The notes under the pieces were generated by a model. The model worked only from the letters and a program-made list of their open reading frames with translations, was not told the origin of the DNA and did no database searches. From the NCBI GenBank assembly GCA_001642415.1, contig LTDK01000141.1, forward strand, positions 22,298-86,297: a DNA stretch of 64,000 nt, in the 5' to 3' direction. How positions within the stretch are numbered: the stretch's first letter is position 1; each line of letters opens with the position of its first letter. The stretch is from Nematocida ironsii. Lineage: Eukaryota > Microsporidia. The position numbers and the translations under genes are program-made. Shown here in pieces: positions 1 through 10,419 of the stretch.

Positions 1-305
1 GTAGTTGAAGCAACCTTTAAAATAGGAGAAAACAGTCTAAACCGCTCGACAATTCCAATCGTATGCAATATATACGCAGCTTCCAGACCCAGCGGGCCAT
101 TGGGATTTACATGCATGATTTCTCCATTACTACAAACAAATTCATGTTTTTGAATGCTTTCTATCTCATTCGTCGTGTATTTAGTAAACACTTGGCGTAT
201 TAAATATGTTTCTAACATAAATAGAAATGCAATTATAAATAGGCCATTGGTTACTAGTTTTCTATAATTCTTTATAAGTATACTTCTATTTTTATCTAAA
301 AGCAT
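1..305 (-). CDS. Partial membrane or secreted protein, N-terminal part only
   Basis: An open frame of 101 codons starts at the ATG at 305-303 and runs off the left edge. It begins with a basic stretch (residues 1-18), then a hydrophobic segment at about 19-33 that reads as a signal anchor or uncleaved signal peptide, then a mixed polar region with one cysteine. The same N-terminal layout is seen in other accessory proteins of this window (2650-4803, 7828-10419). I recognise no family. Codon content is coding-like and there is no internal stop. Confidence is moderate because most of the protein lies outside the window. Confidence 0.6.
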   Translation of the reverse strand, partial: MLLDKNRSILIKNYRKLVTNGLFIIAFLFMLETYLIRQVFTKYTTNEIESIQKHEFVCSNGEIMHVNPNGPLGLEAAYILHTIGIVERFRLFSPILKVAST

Positions 306-1286
306 TGTCTCACATTTTGCAAAAAAAAGACTTATCTATCGGCTTTGAGTTATTAAATTGCTTTTATTATGGGTGAATAAATAATAAAAAATTAATTTCA
401 ACATACTCAGAGAATGTTTAAAGCCAAAATTCAATAATGAATAATAATCAAATTTTATATGTTATTAATAAGAATACTACCAGTCCTTTAAAAGATGTTT
501 TATTGCATAAAATGATTTGTATACGTGTATTTATTAAATATTCCATAGATCTTTCTATTTTTATATTATACTTTGAAATGAATGCTTACTTAATTTTAAT
601 TTAGTAAGAGCTTTAAATAAAAACATCTAAAAACACTATACAAATAGAAATTTAAAACTTGCTAAGTTCACTTAAAGCATCATTATCATGTTTAACGTAA
701 CAAAAATCTAATGTTCTAGTTTATATATCGATTTTTAGCATTATTCTATGAGAAGACACATTAGCATATATATATTTTCACTTATAAATATTAGAGCAAA
801 TTATTAAAATTTTGTATATGTATTATTATTTTCATCAAATACATCAGATCTAGTTAATGATGGGACTCCTTTATGAAACTATCATATTTAATCTTAAATT
901 GTCTGCGCAGTTTGTGCTTCAAGCAGTTCTTTCCATTTTTTAATATACAATAAACTGCGTTTATTGAAAAATAGAAAATAGTTATTGAGGTGGGCCCTTT
1001 CATGAATTCTTTCACGAGTCTTTGCTTTCTATTTGAGTGTTCTGCACAAATCATTAGATTTCGATCTGTCTTTCTTCAATCGCAGTAAATGGTTTGATGG
1101 TATCACCGCGCGAGTAGGCCCATTGACAGATAAATTTATGGAGTGTGCGCATAGACGTTGGCGACATCATAAAAAAACTACTATTCAATCAAAAATTTTA
1201 TATTTTAATAGGCTTTGAGGTATACTACAAAAAAGCATAAATAATTGAAAATATTTTTATACAGCGTAAAATTATTTTTTTATAAA
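306..1286. other. AT-rich intergenic region
   Basis: Very AT-rich DNA between two membrane-protein genes. Apart from a possible transposase relic near 1033-1218, I see no gene, RNA or repeat that I can support. Confidence 0.5.
1033..1218 (+). pseudogene. Possible relic of an ISXO2/IS1595-like transposase
   Basis: An open stretch with a TTG rather than ATG first codon contains N-R-S-K-W-F-D followed by an E-C-A...W-R-H-H-K-K pattern. This faintly resembles the C-terminal 'VNHS..FVD...T..IE..W..K' region of ISXO2-like transposases, which are known in microsporidia. The match is short and the spacing is wrong around the tryptophan, so if the assignment is right the copy is degenerate. No terminal inverted repeats were found. 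It could equally be a chance resemblance. Confidence 0.22.
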
Positions 1287-2021
1287 ATGATTAATTTAAT
1301 AGACAGTAAAAAGCAGTTTCCCGAAACATGGATGCAAAATGAATTCATGAAAATTACCAAAAGAATATTAACTATACTGGAAAAATATCGCGAGTCACCA
1401 GAAAGAAGCCATATACATCGCATTATAGCAATAGCATTTTTCGGCAGTTTGTATCCAATATTTTTCATTTCGAGTGTTAATTTAATTATATATATTATTT
1501 TAAGCAGCTTTTATTCAAATTCTCCAGATTGCTATAAAAACACCATTGAAATAATCCGAGTAATCTGCATACTCATCATGTGCACAGGAATGCTTTCAGA
1601 TGTTCTAAAAATTCCTTTTGAGAAGATTCTATTTAAAAACACAGAAAATCATTCAGAAGAAGAAACAAGCATCTATAGAAAAAAAGTTATTTCAAAATTA
1701 TTTAAGTTGTTTTTAATTATGTTTATTGCAATTCTTTCATACGGTGCATCGTCTTTTATAATTGGGTTGTACAATAAGCAAGACTTTAGTATGGAAATTA
1801 TAAAAATCGCATGTATAGCATCATTCATTATTTTTTTTAGAGAGGTGCTTTTAATTATCATTCATTTTTTTAAATATTTGAGTTTTTTTACTGAAGTGAA
1901 AAATACGTCACTATTTTTTGTTATATGCGAGTACACCTATATTCTTTTTCTGATTGCTTTTTGGAATTTATTTGTTGTTTTTCTTAAGCAGGAATCACAA
2001 AAATATGTGGCATCTTTATAA
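1287..2021 (+). CDS. Multi-pass membrane protein, unknown function
   Basis: A 244-residue protein starting at the ATG at 1287; the frame is open further upstream but only with a TTG codon at 1245. After a polar N-terminal 45 residues there are about five hydrophobic segments, the first near residues 46-70. A charged loop in the middle holds the pattern E-E-E-T-x-I-Y-R-K-K just before a hydrophobic helix. The same pattern (N-E-Q-D-V-Y-R-K-N before a helix) occurs in the membrane protein at 35737-36600, which has a similar size and layout, so the two may be distant paralogues. No known transporter or enzyme motif is visible. A copy of the dispersed 50-bp repeat begins right after the stop codon. 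Confidence 0.75.
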   Translation: MINLIDSKKQFPETWMQNEFMKITKRILTILEKYRESPERSHIHRIIAIAFFGSLYPIFFISSVNLIIYIILSSFYSNSPDCYKNTIEIIRVICILIMCTGMLSDVLKIPFEKILFKNTENHSEEETSIYRKKVISKLFKLFLIMFIAILSYGASSFIIGLYNKQDFSMEIIKIACIASFIIFFREVLLIIIHFFKYLSFFTEVKNTSLFFVICEYTYILFLIAFWNLFVVFLKQESQKYVASL

Positions 2022-2074
2022 AATGTAAGGTATAAATAATATTTTATTTTTAATAAATCATGCATAGTTCGCAT
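2022..2074 (+). repeat. Dispersed 50-bp repeat, copy A
   Basis: Begins immediately after the stop codon of the preceding gene. The unit starts AATGTAAGG, continues through an AT-rich core with TTTTATT and AATAAAT, and ends TGCATAGTTCGCAT. Nearly identical copies are at 12377, 15517 (inverted), 27291 and 35126. The AATAAA in the core suggests a role in 3'-end formation or a mobile-element remnant; neither is proven. Confidence 0.8.
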
Positions 2075-2649
2075 AAAATATCAAATGCAATAGATATATA
2101 TGGCTATGTTTTGGCAATATTTAGCAGCCCTTTAAATAAACCGTTGAAAACATCCTAAAAAGATTAAATCCATACGTGTTTAGGACGCCAGAAACACACA
2201 GCACATTTCATATGTATTATGCGCATATATAGTAATTTTTCTAATAAAAATCAAATTTGTTGGTTTTCCATGGGCACATGGACTCCATAATCGCCTTTGA
2301 GTGCCATTGGTCTGTTAGCTATCATGTTGATAGATTCCAGTAATTTAATTAAGCTGTGACAGCCGCAGTCACATTGATCGCAGAGGAAAACTATATAAGG
2401 ACGATGGGAGGTAAATAAACACACAGTTTTATGAGTAAATCCAGTTTACACTTTAGAGGCCGAGAGAAAAAACAGCTGTGACTTTAAAGTAGTAGGTTTT
2501 TAATAGAAAAAGTTTATTGAAAGCAGTAGCATTACTTATTTTTATAAAAATAAATTTCAGGGGTTCAGATTCTATATTGCTACACACTTTTATTTAAATT
2601 TAAGTTAGAACATAAATCTAAAAGATAAATCCTATTTATTGCTGCATAG
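2075..2649. other. Intergenic region between convergent genes
   Basis: Contains a small perfect hairpin, GTGAC-N7-GTCAC, near 2356-2372 and a TATA-like CTATATAAGG near 2391-2400, in a patch (about 2280-2420) that is more GC-rich than its surroundings. No open frame follows the TATA-like site. It might be an unrecognised small RNA gene, but I cannot name one. Confidence 0.4.
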
Positions 2650-4803
2650 CTATGATAAAAGCACCTGCAAACACCAACCGATAAATCCCATTGAACTCTG
2701 TTCTTTTTTTCTGTTTGGATGCATCTGGATATAGTCGCATAGTGAATCTTTAGGTATTTTCATGTCTACAGAATAATTTCCTACGCATGTTAGCCACATG
2801 TCATCATCACAAATATATATTTTGTCTAAATTTTGACTAGAGCTATTTGATGCTATGTATGTAATATAGTGACCTTGTGAGCTCATAAGTACAGCGGCTG
2901 CTCGAGCTGAGCAGTTATATGAGTCAGAAAGTAGATACCGCTGAGCTATATTGCCACTGTTATTGGAATCAATGTTTCCAAATCCTACTGAATAGCATTC
3001 GCCTATTCTTGGTTTTTTTACGCTAAAGCTTATAATACTTGAGGGACCTGCAGTGCTAGTTAGACTTGAGCTAATTATACCACAGTCAATGCTTGCTAGC
3101 GTTGTGGATGTATCTTTTACAATGCAAAAAGTGGTATAGTATGGCTGTTGCATACCATGTGGAGCTGTATATGTGTATGGCACTACATCACTCATTTGGT
3201 TCAGAGCACCTACAAATTTAGGATTACTTTCTTTGCATTGGTAGCCAGATTCTATTACTGCAGAATAAATCAACTCATCCACGAATAAAGGAAGCTGTAA
3301 TTGTTCACTTTTGCTGCTAGAAGAACCTTTATCAGACGAAGGAAATTCTAAAAACATCAGATTATAGTTCTTTGACACATCTGTTGCGCCTGGAATATAA
3401 TAAAAAACTGCAGTGCTCTCAGTGTCATTGAAAAGTTCATTCAAGCTATAATTAGACAGTAGAGTAAAACTCCACTTCTTAGAGGCTTCTTTATGCAAAA
3501 ATAGATGTAATTCGGCGGGATCTATAGAGTATAGACGAGATATATGTCTTTTGATGCACTCTATGGAACTAAAACAGTTTTCTTTAGGAATGTAAACAGG
3601 TAGATACTTATGATCTCTACAGTCTACATAGTGAATTTTTGAATATTCTGCGGGATCATATTTTGTGAGTGTCATCAGGTTAGATTTAGAAGAAGGATAG
3701 GGGGCTGTCTCTTCTGCGTCAGAAGAAGTCGGATTAATAGTGCATGTTATAAACTCCTGCTGCTGTACTATTCTTTTCCCTAGTATTTCTACCTGCTCAT
3801 TAAACAAAGGGCAGAACTGATAAAAAAAGCACATTATGTTGTACAAAGTTATATAAGAAGTTATTGACTCTGAAATATTATAATTTCTCATTTTTGTTTT
3901 TTCGTTATATATGCAGTATTGCTGTTCTATGTTTATAATGCTGTATATTGCCATTTTTTCATCATACAGAACTTTATCTACTTCTTTAGATACCCTGCCC
4001 GCATCTGCCGCATCAAAAGCACGCGCAATTTTATTTAGCCCAATAACAACATCAAACAAATCATGTAACAAGAAATTTCTGTCTAAAGAAAGCTCGGTCT
4101 TAAGTCTTTCACACTCATCCCTTTTGCTAGTAGCAATTAATTCTACACTAGTTATGAAATCTTGGGTCATATTATTGAGATCCGCCCGTATTTCTTGAAT
4201 GCTCAGAAGAGAATGAATTGCAGTATTTAGAAAGCAAGAGTTTTTTCCTCTGTTTGATAAAATAATCTGCTTATTTATAATTTTTTTGTCATCATCATAA
4301 TAATTTTTTAGCCGGACTAAAGAGTCTCCTACTGTAAAACGCGGTGGTCCCTTATCAAAAAAGTCTTTTTTTGTTTCGCCTTCATTTTTATACATTTTTG
4401 GTCCATGATTTTCAATTATTTTTTGCAGCTTTAAAAATATCCCATGGCCAAACTTCTCTTCAAGCCGCGTGCATATTTCTTTATTATCAATTATATCATC
4501 GATTAGAACCTTTCTTTCTTGCACCGACGAGCCAAGCTCTTTAACAAAACACCAAAGCCCACGGCTTTCTATGCTTTCAAACACCCTTTCAATTTTGCTT
4601 TCTCTCTCAGATTTACTTAATAGCAATAAATCATCTATGTATATGTGTGGGTCATATTTAATGTCTTTGGCTGGTGCCATAACAGTGCTGCTTATTGCGC
4701 CTTCATTTTCTAATAAACAATAGATAAAAGCAATAACAGCAGCCGCCCCGAAAACAACCATTACTGTTACTAGTACTACTTTCTTATCTCTATTACTAAC
4801 CAT
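2650..4803 (-). CDS. Membrane-anchored ubiquitin-specific protease-like protein
   Basis: A 717-residue protein, ATG at 4803. Residues 9-31 form one hydrophobic helix after a short basic N-terminus, so it should be a single-pass membrane protein with the rest on one side. The USP Cys box is recognisable at 182-200: L-S-N-R-G-K-N-S-C-F-L-N-T-A, with Cys190 as the predicted nucleophile. A His box follows near the C-terminus, G-H-Y-I-T-Y-I at 644-650, with an Asp cluster at 666-668 in the usual place. Between them lies a long lineage-specific insert. The family cleaves ubiquitin or ubiquitin-like tags by a Cys-His-Asp/Asn mechanism. A related but apparently inactive protein is at 7828-10419. Function on host or parasite ubiquitin is inference. 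Confidence 0.75.
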   Translation of the reverse strand: MVSNRDKKVVLVTVMVVFGAAAVIAFIYCLLENEGAISSTVMAPAKDIKYDPHIYIDDLLLLSKSERESKIERVFESIESRGLWCFVKELGSSVQERKVLIDDIIDNKEICTRLEEKFGHGIFLKLQKIIENHGPKMYKNEGETKKDFFDKGPPRFTVGDSLVRLKNYYDDDKKIINKQIILSNRGKNSCFLNTAIHSLLSIQEIRADLNNMTQDFITSVELIATSKRDECERLKTELSLDRNFLLHDLFDVVIGLNKIARAFDAADAGRVSKEVDKVLYDEKMAIYSIINIEQQYCIYNEKTKMRNYNISESITSYITLYNIMCFFYQFCPLFNEQVEILGKRIVQQQEFITCTINPTSSDAEETAPYPSSKSNLMTLTKYDPAEYSKIHYVDCRDHKYLPVYIPKENCFSSIECIKRHISRLYSIDPAELHLFLHKEASKKWSFTLLSNYSLNELFNDTESTAVFYYIPGATDVSKNYNLMFLEFPSSDKGSSSSKSEQLQLPLFVDELIYSAVIESGYQCKESNPKFVGALNQMSDVVPYTYTAPHGMQQPYYTTFCIVKDTSTTLASIDCGIISSSLTSTAGPSSIISFSVKKPRIGECYSVGFGNIDSNNSGNIAQRYLLSDSYNCSARAAAVLMSSQGHYITYIASNSSSQNLDKIYICDDDMWLTCVGNYSVDMKIPKDSLCDYIQMHPNRKKEQSSMGFIGWCLQVLLS

Positions 4804-6006
4804 TATATATTCTTATAATTTTTAAAATTTATATTTATGAAATTATAACCATTGGCTAGCTGTCAGTCACCCCTCCTAATTTATATATTTATCTCCTAAA
4901 ATCCCGACTGGTTTTAAAAACACAATGCATACTTTATTGTATTTCCCATAAATATTCTTTAAGTGGTTTTAAAAAGAATATAAATCCTTAAATCGCATAT
5001 TTATGAACTTAATAAGTATTTGTAGAAAAAACATATTTATAATATGGAATATTATACTAACATAGTATGGAAATATTATATAGCCCGAAATTTATTAGGT
5101 TAGGACACCATTCAGTCGTTTGGATGTATAGTGCGCATCATTTGTAATCACACAATTTAAAATAATTATGTCCATAGTCAAATATAATACCTCAGAAAGT
5201 TATAGAATATGTGAATTGTAGAATAGTTTCAAGATAATTTAAGCTGGCTTTGTTAGATGGGCATTTGATACACGTGCCATAGTTTTTCTTTTATTAACCG
5301 CTTTCTCTTACACCCATTCATAATTATTCTCTTTTTTATTTGTGTTATTTTTATTCTATTGTCTATTATATTTTTATTTAAATATGTATTACACTAAATT
5401 TAGTTAATCTTTTATGTGCATACAACTCGCTTTTATTTTAAATCTTCTTATAATTTTAATTGAAAACAGTCCTTAGAAAAATTATAATAATATATTAAAC
5501 TTAATAAGAGGCGCTGCATAATTTATGAAATTGGTGCCAGTATTTTATAAAATACCCAGAATGAATACTAAAATACTCAGCGTATTAATATAGATGGGTT
5601 TATCTTTTATGCATAAACTCTTATTTGTTATAAATATCTCTAGTGTTTATTTAACACAAAAAGTATATATACTTTCGCCTGCTGCTCTCTAGTCTGCTGG
5701 GAACACCAACCAGGAACATTCCCATCTAATTGGTCCATTAATAAGCGTCAATGACATCTTAATTTCGGGTTATATATGGTATACACCAGCATATGGTCAA
5801 ATAAAAATTGTTATTTAAAAAAATAGAACAAACAGTGGGTTGATAAAAGAAAAAGAAAGGTTAAACAATTTTAATAGCAAATAGAACCATAAATAAAAAG
5901 AGAACATAACCCAAAAACAAACTATGCCATGCCATGCCCATTTTAGGCCATGCCCAAACACAACTCACAATGACATTATCTCTATTATATTAGTATATGG
6001 TTTAAT
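4804..6006. other. Long AT-rich intergenic region between divergent genes
   Basis: About 1.2 kb upstream of two divergently transcribed accessory genes. It holds a perfect 16-bp palindrome at 5660-5675 (AAAGTATATATACTTT), two copies of the CCCGAAAT motif (5088-5103 and, inverted, 5761-5773), a short inverted pair GGGAA/TTCCC near 5698-5724, and a small cluster of GCCATGCC repeats near 5925-5955. I see no gene. Confidence 0.5.
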
Positions 6007-7695
6007 ATGAATAAATTAATAAACACATGGAATAGTTTTTATTTCAGATTTTGTTTAACGAGAAAAATGAAAACAAAACAACAGAGAGTAAACGGGGCAT
6101 TAATACTTTCTAAGTACCCACAATTAAACTACACTGTGATTTACATGTTATGTGTGCTGACTATATGCATAGAAAGCACCCTGTGCAAGATTCCATATAC
6201 AACTGCATATATGAAAACATCATATGAAGTAAAAAAGGCCCCAATAGAAAGAATATTATCCGACTCTATTTGCTATCCTCAGCACAAAAACCCATCATAC
6301 AGCACATTTGATGGGATGCTAGTTGAAAGTGTAGTGGAAAACGAAACAGATATAATAACAAGCCATAAAGCCCAAGAAGATATTCTGTGCTTGCTATCAC
6401 ACGGACGAGTGTATAAGCACAGAATATCTTCTTTATTAGAGAAGGCTCGGAGCTTTTCAATTAGGATGCCAACAAATCCAACAAATTCAGACATTCAGCT
6501 ATTCTTCAAAATACTTGACTATATTAACACAAGAAACATAGGATTATCTCAATTAAAGATAAAAAACATATATTTTGTGCCCATGGAAAAGCATATCACA
6601 CCATACAGTCCTCCAGATGGTGAGGTGAAAATTCACAATTTACTAGCTTTAGATGGGAAAAGCATTATGCATTACATTCCGTTGCATCTGGCTAAACACG
6701 CCTATATAACATACAATGAAAACCATAATAATACTGATATCCAGCTAAAACAAGATATTCAAAATATAAATGATTTATTTAATTATTTCAACTATGAGAA
6801 AGAGTCTCTTATAAGCCTGGGACATGACGTGCACAGGAAAAAGTTGCAGAACTGCAGAGCGAATTTCCATATCAATCATGTTTGTTCTCTCGTAGTCAAC
6901 TCTATAGTAAAAAATAAGATTGCAGAAAACATGAATATAACAATTAAAGCCATGCGCATAAATTTCTACGATTATGAGAAATACATATCATATGCGCTCT
7001 CTATGGGCGAAAAACATACTATTTGGAAGCTGGAGATTCTAATACCTCGAACCGCCGGCTCTGATTCAATGCTTGGCTCTTTGTATGATCTAAAGAAGCT
7101 TAAGAACATATTCTATAAAAACATGCTCAGCGCGTTTAATTTAGAATTGCCTAAGGAGTTCAAAGAAAACAAGAAAGACGGCATATATTACACCAAAAGC
7201 ATGTGTGAAAACAATCCAGAGCTAAGATACGGCTTTCTGTTGAATCTTCCAAAAGATATATTCATGCTTGCATTTGATTTCGAACAAGGGAAGCAAGCTG
7301 AGGACATAGAGTTTATTTTTAGTATGTTTAGCGAAATTCGAAAAAGCAATAGCCCATATAATTTTGTTATATCCTATTATACGGCTTCTCATAGCATACA
7401 AGATCGAATAGTATCAATTTTAAGGCTATTTTCAGAATTCAAAAAGGAAGGGACTGTGATGCCAAGTCAATTGCTTCTGATAGTAACTTCTAAAGACTCT
7501 GCAACTCTCTACTACCCCATTCCATGGAGCCTTTTTTCTCTATTTATGCTAGATGCTAAAGATAAAAAAGAAATACTTAACAGATTAGAGACCCACTCAA
7601 GTTTGAGAAAAATTGATATATATAGCAAGAAAGACAGATTAGTCTGCATATTTGATACTACTGCTAGAAATAACCCAAAACCTACTTCATTCTAA
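6007..7695 (+). CDS. Hypothetical signal-anchored protein, lineage-specific
   Basis: A 562-residue protein with ATG at 6007; a second ATG at 6067 (residue 21) would place the hydrophobic segment (about residues 43-58, ending in a Cys-containing stretch) nearer the N-terminus, as a signal peptide or anchor. The rest is a soluble, mixed-charge region with no second membrane segment and no motif I recognise. It sits in a run of accessory genes that also begin with signal or anchor sequences. Large families of rapidly evolving secreted proteins are known in Nematocida; membership here is only a guess. Coding status is well supported by length and composition. Confidence 0.7.
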   Translation: MNKLINTWNSFYFRFCLTRKMKTKQQRVNGALILSKYPQLNYTVIYMLCVLTICIESTLCKIPYTTAYMKTSYEVKKAPIERILSDSICYPQHKNPSYSTFDGMLVESVVENETDIITSHKAQEDILCLLSHGRVYKHRISSLLEKARSFSIRMPTNPTNSDIQLFFKILDYINTRNIGLSQLKIKNIYFVPMEKHITPYSPPDGEVKIHNLLALDGKSIMHYIPLHLAKHAYITYNENHNNTDIQLKQDIQNINDLFNYFNYEKESLISLGHDVHRKKLQNCRANFHINHVCSLVVNSIVKNKIAENMNITIKAMRINFYDYEKYISYALSMGEKHTIWKLEILIPRTAGSDSMLGSLYDLKKLKNIFYKNMLSAFNLELPKEFKENKKDGIYYTKSMCENNPELRYGFLLNLPKDIFMLAFDFEQGKQAEDIEFIFSMFSEIRKSNSPYNFVISYYTASHSIQDRIVSILRLFSEFKKEGTVMPSQLLLIVTSKDSATLYYPIPWSLFSLFMLDAKDKKEILNRLETHSSLRKIDIYSKKDRLVCIFDTTARNNPKPTSF

Positions 7696-7827
7696 TATAA
7701 ATAGTAAACACTCATGCGTAGTACTTGCTTAGAATACTATGCACCACAACAACTCTCAAACAATGTGGCTGAGCGGCACTTGTGAGTATGGTTATAGTAG
7801 TGGCAAGTATTTTTCTGCGCGCGCCAG

Positions 7828-10419
7828 CTATTCTATCCACTGGAGCCCTGCTATGCACTTTAAAAAGTACTGATGCATGTTAAAAGTGCCAGCTATTGAT
7901 GGATCTGTTTGTATAATGTCAATCTGCATCTGTCCGGGAGCGTCAATCGCTGGGCGGAATGTTTTTGTCTTGTCTTTGATAAGCTTCTCTAGGTAGTTTA
8001 TAAGCTCATTTCCTTGTAGATAAAAATGTTTACCTGTCTGATGGTGACCAACAACTTCTATGTTTATGGGCAACTTCATAATGGAGGATACACATATCTC
8101 TGATATAGTATTCTGCAGATCAAACTCCATATTAAGCTGCTTTAGAGATGTATTACTTAGTAGACAAAAATTATACTCATTTGTATTATATGGATACTTA
8201 ACCATCCACGTAATTCGCCCACCATCTGAATCCACGCACAGTGAGGCATTCATAACTAAACACTGCAAATTTTCTATTCTGCTGATACTGGAAATTACCA
8301 AATTATCATAAAAGGCTCTGATGAAAGGATTACTCCACATAGCCGATTCTGTGTTTGTTAAAACAAATGGACAGACACTGTCAAGATCTAAAGAGTGCAT
8401 TATAGTCTCTTTCATGGCCACCAACAGCTCTTCTGTGCAACACAAGGCAGCCTCCACACGCGATAAAAACAGTGGAAGCTTTATTTCCGCTTCTGTCTTA
8501 GTAGGAAGCTCAACAAAAAAAACCCCATCCTTCACGCAATCATTCAAAACGTGATAAAAAACAATAAAAAAGTTTCTTTCAATACAGTCCATCATAATAG
8601 TCTCTGGTTGCTTAACTTTAGACCACTTGTTTGTTTCTATGTTCATAATATATGGGTGAATATCTGTTTTCACTACCTCCTTTATTCCCATTATGTATGT
8701 GGTAATGTCAGCCACAGTGTGCACACAAATAGGCTTCGTGTCTTCTTTGTAGTAATAGGGAATACAGATCCGTTCATATTTGTGCTGTGTGTTGTCTACA
8801 TAGTGCACGTGGTAGTGCATTGTCTTTTTGGTGCTTCCATCACAAGCATAGAACTTTTCTGTGCATTTTATGTTTGATATTGTATGCTTCAATACACCTC
8901 CGCTTTCTAGAGAATTATTGCTAATATCTATTTCCCATTTCTGGTATCTTTGATCATTAAAAATGCTCTTTCCAACTAACTGATAGTTCTTCTTTACCAA
9001 ATAAGTTTCTGTGGGTTCTTTAGTTGAGAAAAGCTGAACATACGAATACGGAAGTTTTTTATAAAAAGACGCTAGCAGCTTATACATATCTAAGTAAATG
9101 TCCTTTGCTGTAAAGCTAGGAATGCTTTGACTATACGCCCTAACAAATACATCATGAATATCTTTACACACCTCCTCTATTTTTTCTATACTGTTCTCCT
9201 GATATTCATTGCTGCTGAATGTTAAATTTATAGTGTCTAGTATAATTATCATCTTCTGAAACAAAATAAGTATTTTCTCATTCTGATTATGTGTTAGTCG
9301 GTTTATCCCGGCTAGCATATCTTGCTGCATGTCAATTATATTAATGTTTATTACTCCAAAATCCATTCTTATGAATAGATTTTTTAAAAAGAACTTTAAT
9401 GCAATTATAGTGCTACCAGCAGGAATTTCATAGCACATATAGGTTTGCATCCTAGTTGTTTTAAAATCAATGCACTTACAACATATTTGCCTAAACACTG
9501 ACTCTACTGCCTCTTCCATTCGATCTGGATTATATACTGTTCTTCTTATTATATTTGTTTTGCGCTGCAAACAGCTTTCCATGTAATCTAGAAATATTCT
9601 ATGGGCTGTTTCGCGTGTGTCTGTGATTTTTTCTATTTTATTCTGCAAATACTTTGAATGTATGTTTATATTCTTTTGGAGATATTCTTTAATCTCGTGC
9701 TTTTGTATACGCTGAAGCTTGCTATACCCAAACATTCTTATATTGGCATGCATATTTATTATGTACCTATTAATGCAGTTATTTAAATGATCTTCACATT
9801 TTATTTTACTTTTAGCTTTTTTTTCTAGTTTTTCAGACCACAGCTCAAGATTCTTGCTGTGATTAAGAACCTCTGTACAACTTTCTATATTTGTTTGCAG
9901 ATTAGTATTCTTTCTATTTAAGTCATATTCTTCTATATCTTTTTCTATAAAGTCTTTAAGTGTTAAGGAAAAGAGTGTGGTTTTAATACAATAATTGAAT
10001 TTTTCTTTAGGGCTTTCCATAGTTGGCTCTATTATAAACTGCACAGTGTGTAAAATGCCAAACTGTGAGAGATTAATTGATCTCCAAGAAGGATTATCAT
10101 TATACCTGCACTTACCCGAAAACTCGAAAATTGAATTTTTATCTGCTATAATAATACGATCTTCTTTCTCTGTAGTCTTTTTTATAATCACATTCTCAGT
10201 AACTAAAATAAAATTGACCTTTTTCGAATGGAAGTTTTTCCACATACTCAGCCGCTCTTTGGACTTTCCTTCTATCATTGTTAATATTCTGTTTATATCT
10301 TCATCCACGTCATTATACTCTTTTATAGACTCCAAGTTAGATGTGGTTGTGTTTGTTGAACCATACACGCAACAATACATTACTATTGCACAGAAAAGAA
10401 AGTATACGTACTCTTTCAT
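7828..10419 (-). CDS. Secreted USP-related protein lacking catalytic boxes
   Basis: An 863-residue protein, ATG at 10419, with a clear signal peptide (residues 1-20, hydrophobic core then Gly-Ser). Residues 537-555 contain H-Y-V-D-N-T-Q-H-K-Y...I-P, matching H-Y-V-D-C-R-D-H-K-Y...I-P in the USP-like protein at 2650-4803. The shared order continues with a K-W-S, an F-x-x-F-Y stretch and an L-P-L-F at 648-651, so the two are homologous over the middle of the fold. At the place of the Cys box (about 115-130) I see I-N-L-S-Q-F-G with no cysteine, and there is no G-H-Y His box near the C-terminus. It therefore looks like a non-catalytic paralogue, possibly a binding protein. The long region 160-520 is unrecognised. 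Confidence 0.7.
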   Translation of the reverse strand: MKEYVYFLFCAIVMYCCVYGSTNTTTSNLESIKEYNDVDEDINRILTMIEGKSKERLSMWKNFHSKKVNFILVTENVIIKKTTEKEDRIIIADKNSIFEFSGKCRYNDNPSWRSINLSQFGILHTVQFIIEPTMESPKEKFNYCIKTTLFSLTLKDFIEKDIEEYDLNRKNTNLQTNIESCTEVLNHSKNLELWSEKLEKKAKSKIKCEDHLNNCINRYIINMHANIRMFGYSKLQRIQKHEIKEYLQKNINIHSKYLQNKIEKITDTRETAHRIFLDYMESCLQRKTNIIRRTVYNPDRMEEAVESVFRQICCKCIDFKTTRMQTYMCYEIPAGSTIIALKFFLKNLFIRMDFGVININIIDMQQDMLAGINRLTHNQNEKILILFQKMIIILDTINLTFSSNEYQENSIEKIEEVCKDIHDVFVRAYSQSIPSFTAKDIYLDMYKLLASFYKKLPYSYVQLFSTKEPTETYLVKKNYQLVGKSIFNDQRYQKWEIDISNNSLESGGVLKHTISNIKCTEKFYACDGSTKKTMHYHVHYVDNTQHKYERICIPYYYKEDTKPICVHTVADITTYIMGIKEVVKTDIHPYIMNIETNKWSKVKQPETIMMDCIERNFFIVFYHVLNDCVKDGVFFVELPTKTEAEIKLPLFLSRVEAALCCTEELLVAMKETIMHSLDLDSVCPFVLTNTESAMWSNPFIRAFYDNLVISSISRIENLQCLVMNASLCVDSDGGRITWMVKYPYNTNEYNFCLLSNTSLKQLNMEFDLQNTISEICVSSIMKLPINIEVVGHHQTGKHFYLQGNELINYLEKLIKDKTKTFRPAIDAPGQMQIDIIQTDPSIAGTFNMHQYFLKCIAGLQWIE

